A DNA stretch of 64,000 nucleotides from Guptibacillus spartinae (GCF_028610625.1 NZ_JAQQWU010000003.1:251380-315379); one strand, 5' to 3'. Counted from the stretch's first letter, positions 51,257-60,906 are shown. The notes: generated by a model not told the origin, from the sequence alone. Numbers and translations: made by a program.

Positions 51257-52483
51257 ATGAAGATTTTATATCTATCTCAACATTTCCCGCCCGAGATAGG
51301 CGCTGCTCAAGCACGTGCTTATGATATGTCAATGAATTTGGTAGAAGAGGGCTGTGATGTTACAGTCGTTACAGCTTTTCCGAATCATATTTCTTCCAAA
51401 AAACTACTTCAATCCAGCAAGCATCTAGGATTAAATGTCATACGTTCTTATGTTGTTCAAGACACGAAGAAGAGTACACTAAGAAGGATGTTAAATTATG
51501 TTTCGTTTATGACAACCTCGATTATAGCCGGGTTATTTGCTAAAAAGCCTGACGTTGTATTTGCTACAACTCCACAGCTTTTCGTTGGGTTATCTGGTTA
51601 TGTATTAAGTAAGTTGAAACGTGCCAAATTCGTTATTGAAGTTCGGGATTTATGGGTGGATTTTGCAGAAGTACTAAATCAAATTAATAATAAAAAGTTG
51701 CTCACAATGGCTCGGAAATTAGAATGGTTTCTTTTTAAACAGGCTGATCACATCATTGTTGTCACTCATGGGTATAAAAGATACCTCGTTGAAAAAGGAA
51801 TATCTGAAAGTAAAATTGACGTTATCACAAATGGTGTAAATCCTAGTGAAATGGGATTATTAGTACCTGAAGAAGGATTGAAAATTCGTTCGGAATATGG
51901 CCTGGAAGACCAGTTTCTTATTCTTTATGCAGGTAACATGGGCATTGCACAAGGTCTTCAAACTGTGTTAGAAGCAGCTCATAAGTTGAAAAGTGTCTCT
52001 TCTATAACTTTTGTGCTTATAGGAGAAGGTGCTGAAAAAGAAAGGCTACAAAACTACAAAATAGAAAACAATCTTCAGAACGTCATGATCCTAGATAGTC
52101 GAGCAAAGCAAGAGTTGAATGGCTTTTATGCGGCGGCTGACTTATGCCTTGTTATTTTGAAAAACCACCCTCTTTTTGATATTACCATTCCATCTAAATT
52201 GTTTGATTGTCTTGCTATGAACAAACCGATTCTGTTAGGAATTGGAGGAGAATCAAAAGAAATTGTTGAAAGTTTAAACGCAGGTCTCTTTTTTGAACCA
52301 GAAAATGCGGAGTCGCTTGCGAATGTTGTGGTAGAGGCTACTTCTAACCCTCACATTATGGAGCAATTAGAAAAAGATGTTCGAAGCAAAATGTTGTTAA
52401 AATATAATCGACAAGAATTATCTAGAAACTTAGTGCGGTTGTTAGAATCGACTCAGGATCGTGTAAAAGGTTGGTCACAATGA
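51257..52483 (+). CDS. Glycosyltransferase family 4 protein (WcaI/WbuB-like)
   Basis: The ATG at 51257 is preceded by GGGAAAGGA and gives 408 aa. Typical start MKILYLSQHFPPEIGAAQAR, then FVIEVRDLWVDFAEVL, ILYAGNMGIAQGLQTVLEA and a donor region TIPSKLFDCLAMNKPILLGI. This subfamily transfers sugars such as L-FucNAc or similar onto lipid-linked intermediates. Donor unknown. It overlaps the next gene by 4 bp. Confidence 0.85.
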   Translation: MKILYLSQHFPPEIGAAQARAYDMSMNLVEEGCDVTVVTAFPNHISSKKLLQSSKHLGLNVIRSYVVQDTKKSTLRRMLNYVSFMTTSIIAGLFAKKPDVVFATTPQLFVGLSGYVLSKLKRAKFVIEVRDLWVDFAEVLNQINNKKLLTMARKLEWFLFKQADHIIVVTHGYKRYLVEKGISESKIDVITNGVNPSEMGLLVPEEGLKIRSEYGLEDQFLILYAGNMGIAQGLQTVLEAAHKLKSVSSITFVLIGEGAEKERLQNYKIENNLQNVMILDSRAKQELNGFYAAADLCLVILKNHPLFDITIPSKLFDCLAMNKPILLGIGGESKEIVESLNAGLFFEPENAESLANVVVEATSNPHIMEQLEKDVRSKMLLKYNRQELSRNLVRLLESTQDRVKGWSQ

Positions 52484-53598
52484 AAAAAGTGTGTGTTATC
52501 ACGTCCATTCATTCTCCCTATGACGGACGTATTTATCATAAACAGTGTAAAAGTTTAAAAAGAGCGGGATATGACGTCGTATTAATTGCGCCTAAGCCAG
52601 AAGTGGCTGAGTCGGAAGATATCCCGCTTATTCCTTTTAAACGCCCTTCAGGAGTGAAGGAACGACTTCGATCTCTTTTTCATCTTTATAAGCTTGCTAA
52701 AAAGACTAAAGCCGATCTTTACCATTTTCATGATCCTGAATTAATGCTGGTGGGGGTTATGATTGAGGTCTTCCTAAAAAAACCAGTCATTTATGATGTA
52801 CATGAGCATTATCCAAATACGATAATGGGTAGAGAATATATCCCTTCTTTAATAAAAGTGCCGATGAAGCTTGGCTATATCTTGACAGAAAAATTAGCCC
52901 TTATGAAAATTAGTGGCGTGATTTATACGACAGAAGAAATTGGATTACGGTATCGTCATTATCATGGATGCAAAATTGAAAATTATCCATTAAAGGAAAT
53001 GTTCCCAGAACCATCGAATGAAAAGGATGAGAACCAAATCATTTATTTAGGTGGTATTACAAAGATAAGAGGCGTTCTTCAGCTCATCGAAGGGTTTGCT
53101 AAGGCAGTAGAAAAAACACCTGCGGCAAAATTACTCTTTCTTGGTAGTTTTGAATCTGAGCATTTTAAAGATGAAGTACATCAATTGATTGATCGGTTGG
53201 AAATAAATCAGAATGTAACTTTTATAAGTAGGGTACCCTACGAACAAATATCAGCTTATGTGAATCGTTCAGCTATTGGGATTTTACCTTATTTGCCCTA
53301 TCCAAACCACCTTGTTGCTCTCCCAAACAAATTATTTGAGTATATGGCTGCAAGCAATGCCATTATCTCTTCCAACTTCCCACACTATTCAAAAGTGATT
53401 GAAGATAGTGAGGGAGGCGTTGTCATTAACCCGGAGAATCCTGAGGAAATCTCAGTTAAAATCCATCAGCTTTTAAGTCAACCTGCACAGACGAAAGAAC
53501 TTGGCCAAAATGCTAGACGTGCATTTGAACTTAAATATAACTGGACTTGTGAAGAAAAAAAACTGCTTAAATTTTACCGCTCTTTGCTAAACATGTAG
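52480..53598 (+). CDS. Glycosyltransferase (GT4-like)
   Basis: The ATG at 52480 overlaps the previous stop (ATGA), giving 372 aa. Features: KVCVITSIHSPYDGRIYHKQ, DLYHFHDPELMLVG, VIYDVHEHYPN, a YLGGITKIRGVLQLI core and the donor region LPNKLFEYMAASNAIISSNF. It is the last glycosyltransferase before the LCP gene. Specificity unknown. Confidence 0.85.
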   Translation: MKKVCVITSIHSPYDGRIYHKQCKSLKRAGYDVVLIAPKPEVAESEDIPLIPFKRPSGVKERLRSLFHLYKLAKKTKADLYHFHDPELMLVGVMIEVFLKKPVIYDVHEHYPNTIMGREYIPSLIKVPMKLGYILTEKLALMKISGVIYTTEEIGLRYRHYHGCKIENYPLKEMFPEPSNEKDENQIIYLGGITKIRGVLQLIEGFAKAVEKTPAAKLLFLGSFESEHFKDEVHQLIDRLEINQNVTFISRVPYEQISAYVNRSAIGILPYLPYPNHLVALPNKLFEYMAASNAIISSNFPHYSKVIEDSEGGVVINPENPEEISVKIHQLLSQPAQTKELGQNARRAFELKYNWTCEEKKLLKFYRSLLNM

Positions 53599-53638
53599 CG
53601 GTAAAAAGAGAGAAGCTTGAAAGAAGCGGGGAAACAGA

Positions 53639-54607
53639 ATGAAAAAACAATCAAGAATTAGAAGAAGGCGAAAGAAAAGCTTCTTTCGCAGACTTTTAAC
53701 TTTTGTCCTGTTAATTGTCCTGGTCTTAATTGGCTATGGTGCTTATCTTGCCTATAATGCTTATGATGCAGCATCCGGCTCCTATCAGGGACTTTCTAGA
53801 GGAGAAAAATCGGCGTTGCGTGACGCGGAAGTAGCGGTCACAAAAGATCCGATTTCCATCTTAATCATGGGAATAGAAGATTATTCAACTGGTGGAGAGA
53901 ACGGTCGAACGGATACGCTCATGGTCGCAACGGTTGATCCTGATACAAAGAAGGTCAACTTACTCAGCATTCCAAGGGATTCTCGTGTGGAAATCGTCGG
54001 AAAAGGTATTGAAGACAAAATTACCCATGCACATGCCTATGGTGGGACAGAAATGACCATTAATACCGTTGAGAATTTCTTAAACATTCCAATTGATTAC
54101 TATGTGAAAGTAAACTTTGAAGGATTTAAAGATGTTATTGATGAAATTGGTGGTGTTACCGTTGATGTGCCATTTGATTTCGTTGCTCATACAGACGTAC
54201 CGGGCGGGAGAGCGACCTTTACAAAGGGGTCTATGACTCTTGATGGTACCGAGGCGCTGGCCTATGCACGTATGCGTAAAGATGATCCACGAGGAGATTT
54301 CGGACGAAGCGACCGACAGAAACAGGTGATTAAGGCAGCGATGGATGAGGTTTCGACAGCATCAGGTTTGTTCAAGTTAGATGATATCGCTCAACACATT
54401 GGCAACAATATTGAAACAAATCTAAAGCCAACGGAATTGTTTGCTCTTCAAAAAGCTTATTCTGATGTCAGTTCATCGGATATCGAAAGCCTTTCAATTG
54501 ATGGAGTGGATGAACGGATAAATGACGTTTATTACTTTAAACCAGATGAAGAAAGCGTAGCTTCGTTAAGCCAGAAATTAAATGACATTCTTAATTCTTC
54601 GAAATAA
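53639..54607 (+). CDS. LytR-CpsA-Psr (LCP) family glycopolymer transferase
   Basis: The 322-aa protein has a basic N-terminus (RIRRRRKKSFFRRL), a signal-anchor helix (~17-40) and an extracytoplasmic LCP domain. The LCP domain shows SILIMGIEDYSTGGENGRTD, LLSIPRDSRVEI, the ITHAHAYGG segment, an EIGGVTVDVPFDF region, LDGTEALAYARMRKDDPRGDFGRSDRQKQ with the conserved Arg/Asp residues. LCP enzymes move lipid-linked polymers onto peptidoglycan MurNAc. Placed at the end of the polymer locus, it is the likely attachment enzyme for its product. Confidence 0.92.
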   Translation: MKKQSRIRRRRKKSFFRRLLTFVLLIVLVLIGYGAYLAYNAYDAASGSYQGLSRGEKSALRDAEVAVTKDPISILIMGIEDYSTGGENGRTDTLMVATVDPDTKKVNLLSIPRDSRVEIVGKGIEDKITHAHAYGGTEMTINTVENFLNIPIDYYVKVNFEGFKDVIDEIGGVTVDVPFDFVAHTDVPGGRATFTKGSMTLDGTEALAYARMRKDDPRGDFGRSDRQKQVIKAAMDEVSTASGLFKLDDIAQHIGNNIETNLKPTELFALQKAYSDVSSSDIESLSIDGVDERINDVYYFKPDEESVASLSQKLNDILNSSK

Positions 54608-54610
54608 TAA

Positions 54611-54655
54611 AACGTTAAAAAGCATCCGCTATTAGGCGGATGCTTTTTTAACGTT
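54611..54655. terminator. Bidirectional intrinsic terminator
   Basis: AACGTTAAAAAGCATCCGC pairs with GCGGATGCTTTTTTAACGTT, an unusually long near-perfect stem between the convergent LCP and tagO genes. Confidence 0.85.
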
Positions 54656-55727
54656 TCATTGTACTTGTGAAAACCAACAGTTTCTTTAACGTATTAATGA
54701 GGGGTTTTTTCTGGTTACCAATTAGCCCAATTAATTCGGCAGTAAACTGAATGACTACGAGAACTAATAGGAGTAAGAAAAGAGAACCCCATAAAGTGGA
54801 CGCTGAAAACAAAATGGCTGTGATGCCAAAGAAAAAGCTGAGAAGGTAAATGATAATAACGGTTGATTGATGTGAGAATCCTATAGCGAGTAAACAATGG
54901 TGGATATGAAACTTGTCAGGCGTTGAAATCTTTTGCTTTCTCGAAACACGTCTAACAATTGCAAAGAACGTATCAAAAATGGGAACTGCCAAAATGATAA
55001 CAGGTATAATCAAACTAAAGACAGTTACACTTTTAAACAATCCAAGCATTGATATAACCGAAATAGCGAATCCGAGAAAGAGTGCTCCAGTATCTCCCAT
55101 GAAAATACTTGCTGGATGAAAGTTGAAAATAAGGAAGCCGAGTGTACTACCAATTAATATGACCGCAAGTGCAATGACTACAAGCTGTTGGTCAAGAATG
55201 GCCATTGTTAAGATCGAACCTAAAGCAATTGTAGAAACCCCAGCAGCAAGCCCGTCTAGTCCGTCAATTAAGTTAATGGAATTGGTAACACCAACAATCC
55301 ATAATACTGTGATAAAGAAGCTAAGAAACCCAAATTCAATTCTCCCAACAAAAGGAAGTGAAATGAATTCTACTTGTAAGCCTGATGACGCGACAATAAT
55401 CGCAGCGATAATTTGACCAACTAACTTCACTTTAGGCGAGACTGCAAAACGATCATCAAACACGCCTAATACGATAATTAACGTTCCAGCAATGACAATT
55501 TCAGGCATATAAGGTGAGTAAGGACTTAAATATAAAAATCCTGCAACGGTTCCAGCAAAAATGGCAAGTCCGCCGGCAGACGGCATTAATCCTTTATGAA
55601 CTTTACGCTGGTTTGGTTTATCAGCAATTTTAAATTTCAGTGATAAGAATTTCACAACAGGTGTAGCTAAAATAGCCACGGTTATAGATATCAAAAAAGC
55701 AATCAAATACTCTGTTAACGAATACAA
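54648..55727 (-). CDS. tagO: UDP-GlcNAc:undecaprenyl-phosphate GlcNAc-1-phosphate transferase
   Basis: The minus-strand TTG start at 55727 follows AGGGGGA; 359 aa. It is a polytopic enzyme with about ten helices. Family motifs: NQRKVHKGLMPSAGGLAIF, the VLGVFDDRFAVSPKVKLVGQ Asp-rich block (GVFDDR), INLIDGLDGLAAGVS (NxxNxxDGLDG type), FMGDTGALFLGF and the DKFHIHHCLL His motif. It starts teichoic acid linkage-unit synthesis by making undecaprenyl-PP-GlcNAc. It stands next to the LCP gene as in other Bacillus genomes. Confidence 0.93.
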   Translation of the reverse strand: MYSLTEYLIAFLISITVAILATPVVKFLSLKFKIADKPNQRKVHKGLMPSAGGLAIFAGTVAGFLYLSPYSPYMPEIVIAGTLIIVLGVFDDRFAVSPKVKLVGQIIAAIIVASSGLQVEFISLPFVGRIEFGFLSFFITVLWIVGVTNSINLIDGLDGLAAGVSTIALGSILTMAILDQQLVVIALAVILIGSTLGFLIFNFHPASIFMGDTGALFLGFAISVISMLGLFKSVTVFSLIIPVIILAVPIFDTFFAIVRRVSRKQKISTPDKFHIHHCLLAIGFSHQSTVIIIYLLSFFFGITAILFSASTLWGSLFLLLLVLVVIQFTAELIGLIGNQKKPLINTLKKLLVFTSTMKR

Positions 55728-55928
55728 TAAAATCCCCCTCTAACTGAGGAATAGTAATTCATTCCTTTCATATCATATCAAAATAGATGTGTATTGCAAG
55801 AGGTTTCTTATTAAGCTTTTATTGAGTTTATCCTAATGTTTCTATCTTTCCCGAATATGGGACTTTCATGTTGAATGATAGGAGGATCTATAATTACCAA
55901 TACCCTTTTGGGTTAATCAGTAACCATT

Positions 55929-56561
55929 TTACACATCATACTCTTGATACACTTGTTCTCCAATTGTTATAGTGGCTTGCCCGTTTACAGTATTGGTCAT
56001 CCAATCAATAAAATTTTCTTCTGTATTGCTATCCACAAGTGTTCGAACTTGGACATTCTCCAAATACTTTATCTCATCTAATAAGTAGTTCGACGAACGG
56101 ATTTCGTTTTCGACTTTACCTAATAAAGAATAATCAATTACAGTGGTTATTTTGGTCATTAATTTACGCTCCACTATTCCAGTTGCATTCAGTCCTTCTG
56201 AAACTGATTGTCCATAGGCACGAATTAAACCACCTGCACCTAGTTTAATGCCACCAAAGTAACGGGTAACGACTACGGTAGTATCTTTTAAATTTCGTTT
56301 TTTTAGAACCTCAAGCATTGGAACACCTGCTGTGCCCGATGGTTCTCCATCGTCATTCGCTTTCTGAATCAAGTCCTGCTCGCCTATTAAGTAAGCGGAG
56401 CAATTGTGAGTGGCACTCGCGTGTCTTTTTTTGATGGATTGAATAAACTCTTGGGCTTCCTCTTCTGAGGGGGTTCGCTTGACGTGAGCTATAAATCGAG
56501 ATTTTTGTATGACGATTTCGTTTTCTCCTTCGTTTTTAACGGTATAATATGAAGTAAGCAT
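55929..56561 (-). CDS. yvyE: YigZ/IMPACT family protein YvyE
   Basis: The ATG at 56561 (MLTSYYTVKN) has TGGAGG upstream. The longer frame to 56636 lacks a site. The 210-aa protein has KSRFIAHVKR, HNCSAYLIG, DDGEPSGTAGVPML, VVVTRYFGGIKLGAGGLIRA and a C-terminal ferredoxin-like domain (TVIDYSLLGKVEN). The family's biochemical role is unsettled; eukaryotic IMPACT affects GCN2 signalling. It is divergent from degS, the same neighbourhood as in B. subtilis. Confidence 0.9.
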   Translation of the reverse strand: MLTSYYTVKNEGENEIVIQKSRFIAHVKRTPSEEEAQEFIQSIKKRHASATHNCSAYLIGEQDLIQKANDDGEPSGTAGVPMLEVLKKRNLKDTTVVVTRYFGGIKLGAGGLIRAYGQSVSEGLNATGIVERKLMTKITTVIDYSLLGKVENEIRSSNYLLDEIKYLENVQVRTLVDSNTEENFIDWMTNTVNGQATITIGEQVYQEYDV

Positions 56562-56832
56562 GCGAATAACCTCCAGATATTCTTTCAACATTCTAATGAA
56601 TGAAAGGGATTTGTTTCTAATTATCGAATAGTACATAATGGAACCTTCGTATTTAAGTCAGAAAATAATAAAGGGTTTTAACGTCCTTCTTATTATAAGT
56701 TTCTTAGATTAATCCATCAAATATAGATCCTCAAGTCATAAACAGACGGTCACATACGAATTTTGTAAAAGAAGTACTTTTGGACTATCTTTTCTTAACG
56801 TCCGTCCCTTGAAGGAATGGAGGGGTAAGCTC

Positions 56833-57984
56833 TTGGATTTTCAAAAGCTTGATCCAAATTCATTAGATGTCATTCTCGACAGAACAATGGAGAGTATTAA
56901 TAGTAGTAAATCGAAATTGTTCGAAATTGGAGAGCTTTCTCATGACGAGTGTCAAAAGGTCAATAATCAACTTCAATTATTAAAAGAAGAACTCGACAAT
57001 GTTCATCGTCTCAGGCAAGAAAGATTGCAAATGGATCGTGAAGCCCGTGCTGAACTTGTGAAGATTAGTAAGAACTTTCAGGACTATAAAGAGCCAGAAA
57101 TTCGTAATGCCTATGAAAAGGCTTCAGACGCTCAAATTAAGCTATCAGTTAGCATGGAAAAGGAAACACGGTTAAAAGATCAGATATCGGATCTTGAACA
57201 ACGGATTTCTTCTTTGCAGAACACTTCGGATAAAGCGGAGTCATTTATGAGCCAAATCTCAACCGTTCTAAGTTATCTGAATGGCGAATTAAGACAGTAC
57301 GGCGAAGTCATTGAGGACGCTAAGCGAAAGCAAGAATATGGACTTAAAATTATTGAAGCGCAAGAAGAAGAAAGAAAGCGACTATCTAGAGAAATTCATG
57401 ATGGTCCTGCCCAAGTACTCGCGAATGTTTTATTACGCTCGCAATTAATTGAAAGAATTTACGAGAAAAAAGGAAAAGATGAAGCATTTAAAGAGATTAA
57501 GGATATGAAATCGTTAATTGAAGATGCGTTAAAAGAGGTAAGGCGCCTCATTTATGATCTTCGTCCGATGGCGCTTGATGATCTTGGTTTAGTGCCTACT
57601 TTGTTAAAGTATTTAAATAAAGTAGATGATCGATCAGAGGCGACAATTTACTTTGATTATTATGAAGGGATTCAGAGACTTCACGTTCGTCTTGAGGCAG
57701 CCATCTTTCGACTTGTTCAAGAAGCCGTACAAAATGCTCTCAAGCATGCTGAAGCAACTGAAATAAGTGTTGACCTGAAACTTGATGGTGATAAGATTGT
57801 GGTAACCATTCAAGATAATGGAATTGGTTTTGATGTGAACGTACGTAAAGATCAATCATTTGGTTTAATCGGGATGAAAGAACGTGTCGGATTATTAAAT
57901 GGATCGATTCAGGTTCAATCAACGCCAAACAAGGGTACATATATACTGATAAGAATCCCGATACATGAACAGGAGGGCGTGTAA
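56833..57984 (+). CDS. degS: Sensor histidine kinase DegS
   Basis: The TTG at 56833 is seven bases after GGAGGGG and gives 383 aa (MDFQKLDPNSLD). Codons further upstream overlap the site. A cytosolic sensor with a long coiled-coil N-terminal half (DegS domain) is followed by a HisKA_3 phospho-acceptor His189 in RLSREIHDGPAQVLANV. The ATPase domain has DNGIGFDV and SFGLIGMKERV. There are no membrane segments, as in B. subtilis DegS. It phosphorylates DegU, controlling exoenzymes, competence and motility. Confidence 0.95.
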   Translation: MDFQKLDPNSLDVILDRTMESINSSKSKLFEIGELSHDECQKVNNQLQLLKEELDNVHRLRQERLQMDREARAELVKISKNFQDYKEPEIRNAYEKASDAQIKLSVSMEKETRLKDQISDLEQRISSLQNTSDKAESFMSQISTVLSYLNGELRQYGEVIEDAKRKQEYGLKIIEAQEEERKRLSREIHDGPAQVLANVLLRSQLIERIYEKKGKDEAFKEIKDMKSLIEDALKEVRRLIYDLRPMALDDLGLVPTLLKYLNKVDDRSEATIYFDYYEGIQRLHVRLEAAIFRLVQEAVQNALKHAEATEISVDLKLDGDKIVVTIQDNGIGFDVNVRKDQSFGLIGMKERVGLLNGSIQVQSTPNKGTYILIRIPIHEQEGV

Positions 57985-57987
57985 GAG

Positions 57988-58692
57988 ATGTATGCAGCAA
58001 AGACCAAAACTAAAATTGTTATTATAGATGACCATCGCTTGTTCCGTGAAGGTGTTAAGCGTATTCTGGATATGGAAGATGACTTTGAAGTCATTGCAGA
58101 AGGTGATGATGGAGACGAGGCACTTCGTCTTGTTGAAGAAAACAAGCCCGACGTTGTGTTAATGGATATCAATATGCCACATGTCAATGGTGTGGAAGCG
58201 ACACGACAACTGATTGAACAAGTCCCTGAAACAAAGGTAATTATCCTTTCCATTCATGATGACGAAACGTACGTGACGCATGCTGTGAAGACCGGAGCAG
58301 CCGGCTACTTACTAAAAGAAATGGACGCTAATTCTCTTGTTGAAGCCGTTAAGGTTGTTGCTTCCGGAGGAGCTTATATTCACCCTAAGGTAACGCATAA
58401 CCTAGTAAATGAATATCGTCGACTTGCTACTGAAGGAAAAAGACCATCCGCCCAAATCGGCTATAAAGAGGTGGAATATCGCAAACCTCTTCATATTTTA
58501 ACACGCAGAGAATGCGAAGTTCTTCAGTTGCTAACAGATGGGAAAAGCAACCGTTCGATCGGGGAAGATCTCTATATTAGTGAGAAAACAGTAAAAAATC
58601 ACGTATCGAATATTCTGCAAAAAATGAACGTAAATGATCGAACTCAGGCTGTTGTGGAAGCAATAAAAAAAGGCTGGGTAAAGGTGCGCTGA
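57988..58692 (+). CDS. degU: Response regulator DegU
   Basis: The 234-aa protein has a receiver domain [19 protein letters not shown] with phospho-acceptor Asp60 ([13 protein letters not shown]). The LuxR/NarL-type helix-turn-helix is [20 protein letters not shown] and [20 protein letters not shown]. It starts three bases after the degS stop with GGAGGGCG upstream. In Bacillus it activates secreted proteases and comK when phosphorylated or not, respectively. The two S8 proteases in this window would be natural targets, but no site was identified. Confidence 0.95.
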   Translation: MYAAKTKTKIVIIDDHRLFREGVKRILDMEDDFEVIAEGDDGDEALRLVEENKPDVVLMDINMPHVNGVEATRQLIEQVPETKVIILSIHDDETYVTHAVKTGAAGYLLKEMDANSLVEAVKVVASGGAYIHPKVTHNLVNEYRRLATEGKRPSAQIGYKEVEYRKPLHILTRRECEVLQLLTDGKSNRSIGEDLYISEKTVKNHVSNILQKMNVNDRTQAVVEAIKKGWVKVR

Positions 58693-58705
58693 GGCGCGCC
58701 TTTTT
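58681..58705 (+). terminator. Intrinsic terminator of degSU
   Basis: AAGGTGCGC / GCGCGCCTT with TTTTT, overlapping the degU stop. Confidence 0.75.
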
Positions 58706-58746
58706 CTTTGGGGAGTTTTCCGTTCCTGAGAGAGGAAAAGTGAATC

Positions 58747-58779
58747 AAAAAAAGGATCTCCAACGTGGAGATCCTTTTT
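58747..58779. terminator. Intrinsic terminator, mainly for the NlpC/P60 gene
   Basis: AAAAAGGATCTCC / GGAGATCCTTTTT is a perfect 13-bp stem. It lies between degU (+) and the convergent endopeptidase gene (-). Confidence 0.85.
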
Positions 58780-58793
58780 CTTGATTATTATCA

Positions 58794-59717
58794 TTATGCG
58801 CGTTTTGCTCCAAGGTAACGTGGTGCCCAGTAAGAGTTGTCCATGCTGCTAATTGTTACTCCGTAAGAAGATGAAGCGTGAATGAACTGACCGTTACCGA
58901 TGTAAATACCTGCGTGTGATGGACCAGATTTGTATGTTTCAAAGAAAACAAGATCTCCAACAGAAGGAGAAGAAACTTTATCTGTTGCGTTCCAGATGCT
59001 AGCTACAGTACGTGGAATAGAAACGCCAGCTTTGTTGAATACGTATTGTAGGTAGCCGCTGCAGTCAAATCCAGATGGAGATGTTCCTGCCCAAACATAT
59101 GGTACACCCATGTATTGCTTCGCAATTGATACAACAGAAGAGTTAGATGTTGATGCACTCTTAACTTGTGAAGAAGAGTTGCTTACAGAAGCTCCACCAA
59201 GTGCTGCAAAGGTGTTTGGTCCTGCAATTCCGTCTACGCTAAGTCCGTTTGAGCTTTGGAAGCTACGAACAGCTTGTTGTGTAATCGATCCATAGATGCC
59301 ATCAACTGAATAGTTATAATAACCTTTTGATTTCAGCTGGCTTTGTAGGTTTGTCACACTTGATCCACGGTCGCCATAACGAAGTGTTCCGCTATATGTA
59401 TTGGAAGAACTGCTTGATTTAGAAGATGTTGATCCTTTTAATGCGCTCACTGTTTGTGGGCCAACTACGCCATCAACGCTAATGCCTGCACTACGTTGGA
59501 AGTCACGTACGCCGTCTTCAGTAATGTTTCCAAAATATCCTGTTGCTGTATGGTAGTCAAAATAACCTTTATCGTCAAGTACGTTTTGAAGTTCAGTTAC
59601 ATCAGAGTTGCTCATGCCATTGTAAAGGGTACGGTCGCCTAAAGCTGCTTCACTTACATTTGGTGCTAATAAAAGAGTACCGGCTAGTGTAGTAGTGATC
59701 ACGACTTTCTTAAACAT
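58794..59717 (-). CDS. Secreted NlpC/P60 peptidoglycan endopeptidase with two peptidoglycan-binding domains
   Basis: The protein has 307 aa; CAGGGGGAATTAT precedes the ATG. The signal peptide ends near SEA (22-24). Two PG_binding_1 domains (about 28-95 and 113-176, each with the D-GIxGxxT pattern) are joined by Ser-rich linkers. The NlpC/P60 domain at ~190-307 has Cys219 (SGFDCSGYLQ), His268 (PSHAGIYIG) and His280 (FIHASS). It cuts within stem peptides during wall growth. It lies between degU and the degV-family gene on the opposite strand, and a WalR-type box lies upstream. Confidence 0.92.
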   Translation of the reverse strand: MFKKVVITTTLAGTLLLAPNVSEAALGDRTLYNGMSNSDVTELQNVLDDKGYFDYHTATGYFGNITEDGVRDFQRSAGISVDGVVGPQTVSALKGSTSSKSSSSSNTYSGTLRYGDRGSSVTNLQSQLKSKGYYNYSVDGIYGSITQQAVRSFQSSNGLSVDGIAGPNTFAALGGASVSNSSSQVKSASTSNSSVVSIAKQYMGVPYVWAGTSPSGFDCSGYLQYVFNKAGVSIPRTVASIWNATDKVSSPSVGDLVFFETYKSGPSHAGIYIGNGQFIHASSSYGVTISSMDNSYWAPRYLGAKRA

Positions 59718-59818
59718 AATATAATTCCCCCTGATTTATAAGTTTAAACCTTTTATTTTCTTTTCTCTATCACGATTGCTAGTTTACATGATTGAGATAA
59801 CAGGACGATGAACATAAG

Positions 59819-59835
59819 ATTACAATCATGTAACA
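59819..59835 (-). promoter_or_regulatory. Probable WalR binding site
   Basis: On the minus strand TGTTAC-ATGAT-TGTAAT matches the WalR consensus of two TGTWAH half-sites separated by five bases. It lies about 100 bases upstream of the NlpC/P60 gene, the type of gene WalR activates. A second pair of half-sites with a wider gap, TGTTAT and TGTAAA, lies between it and the gene (59780-59802). Confidence 0.65.
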
Positions 59836-59904
59836 GAATATCTGCCTAATTTACTAAAACATTCATTTTACGACAATTATATTAAAAAATATGGGGGATT
59901 ACGG

Positions 59905-59933
59905 TTGACAAAATATGAGAAAAATACTATAAG
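59905..59933 (+). promoter_or_regulatory. Sigma-A promoter of the degV-family gene
   Basis: TTGACA (59905-59910), an exact 17-base spacer and TATAAG (59928-59933) lie about 95 bases before the start at 60030. Confidence 0.7.
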
Positions 59934-60029
59934 CTTTTGTTGGCACAATACGAAAAATACTCTATCATTAACATGAGCAGTTTAATAAATTTGAATGATG
60001 TACTTAATAGATTGAAAAGAGGCGTTTAA

Positions 60030-60878
60030 ATGAAAACAGTGGCTATTGTAACAGATAGTACCGCGTATATACCGGAATCAATGTTAAACGAATATGAAGT
60101 TACGATGATTCCGCTTAGCGTGATATTTGGTAACGAATCTTATTTAGAAGAAAAAGAAATGCAAGCTGACGATTTTTTCGAAAAAGTAAAAAAAGAAAAT
60201 ATTCTACCAAAAACATCACAGCCTTCTATTGGAAGTTTTGTTGAAGCGTATGAAAAACTCGCACGTACACACGATGAAATCATTACAATTACATTATCTA
60301 GTGGAATTAGCGGAACCTATCAGTCTGCCCATTCTGCTGGAGATATGATCGAAGGCGCAGAAGTCTATGTTTTTGATTCTGAGATCAGCTGTATGATGCA
60401 AGGTTTTTACGTACTAGAAGCGGCGCGTATGGCTCAGGATGGCTTTAGAAGCAAAGAGATCTTGGATCGACTTCAAAAGATTAAGAACCAGGGGACGAAC
60501 GCTTATTTTCTTGTAGACGATCTTAGTCATTTGCATCGTGGTGGGCGACTAAATGCGGCACAGCTTGTTGTAGGAAACCTTCTGCAAATAAAGCCAGTAC
60601 TCACTTTTGAAGATAAACGCATCGTACCCTATGAAAAAATTAGAACGCGAAAAAAAGCGCTAAACAAAATAATGACGCTGTTTGATGATGCGGCAAACGG
60701 TGGCGATATCATAAAAGCAACCCTCATTTATTCAACAAACAAAGAGGAAGCTGAGAATCTGAAAACTGAGCTAGAAGAAAAATATTCGAATGTAAGCATC
60801 ATATTGAGTTATTTTGGGCCAGTCATAGCAACTCACCTTGGAGAAGGTGCACTTGGCCTTGGCTGGTACCGCGTATGA
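60030..60878 (+). CDS. DegV family fatty-acid-binding protein
   Basis: The protein has 282 aa; AAAGAGGCG precedes the ATG. Features: VAIVTDSTAYIPESML, PKTSQPSIGSFVEAYEKL with the conserved TSQPS, ITLSSGISGTYQSA and the C-terminal VGNLLQIKPVLTFEDKRI. DegV/FakB proteins bind a fatty acid and present it to the kinase FakA. It is the positional equivalent of yviA/degV between degU and comFA. Confidence 0.9.
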   Translation: MKTVAIVTDSTAYIPESMLNEYEVTMIPLSVIFGNESYLEEKEMQADDFFEKVKKENILPKTSQPSIGSFVEAYEKLARTHDEIITITLSSGISGTYQSAHSAGDMIEGAEVYVFDSEISCMMQGFYVLEAARMAQDGFRSKEILDRLQKIKNQGTNAYFLVDDLSHLHRGGRLNAAQLVVGNLLQIKPVLTFEDKRIVPYEKIRTRKKALNKIMTLFDDAANGGDIIKATLIYSTNKEEAENLKTELEEKYSNVSIILSYFGPVIATHLGEGALGLGWYRV

Positions 60879-60906
60879 TTATGAAATTGAAAATGGAAGC
60901 AAATCA

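Noticed and set aside
51055-51324. 89-codon frame after the glycosyltransferase
   Set aside because: It begins inside the terminator and runs into the true start of the next glycosyltransferase in another frame. It has no site.
55860-55915. AGGAGG followed by a possible small gene, and ACCC-TTTT-GGGT hairpin
   Set aside because: No start codon lies at a usable distance, and the hairpin is too short to call a terminator.
60838-60906. Extended N-terminus of ComFA
   Set aside because: These codons lie within the degV-family gene and lack a ribosome binding site. The ATG at 60907 is preferred, although the signal there is also weak.
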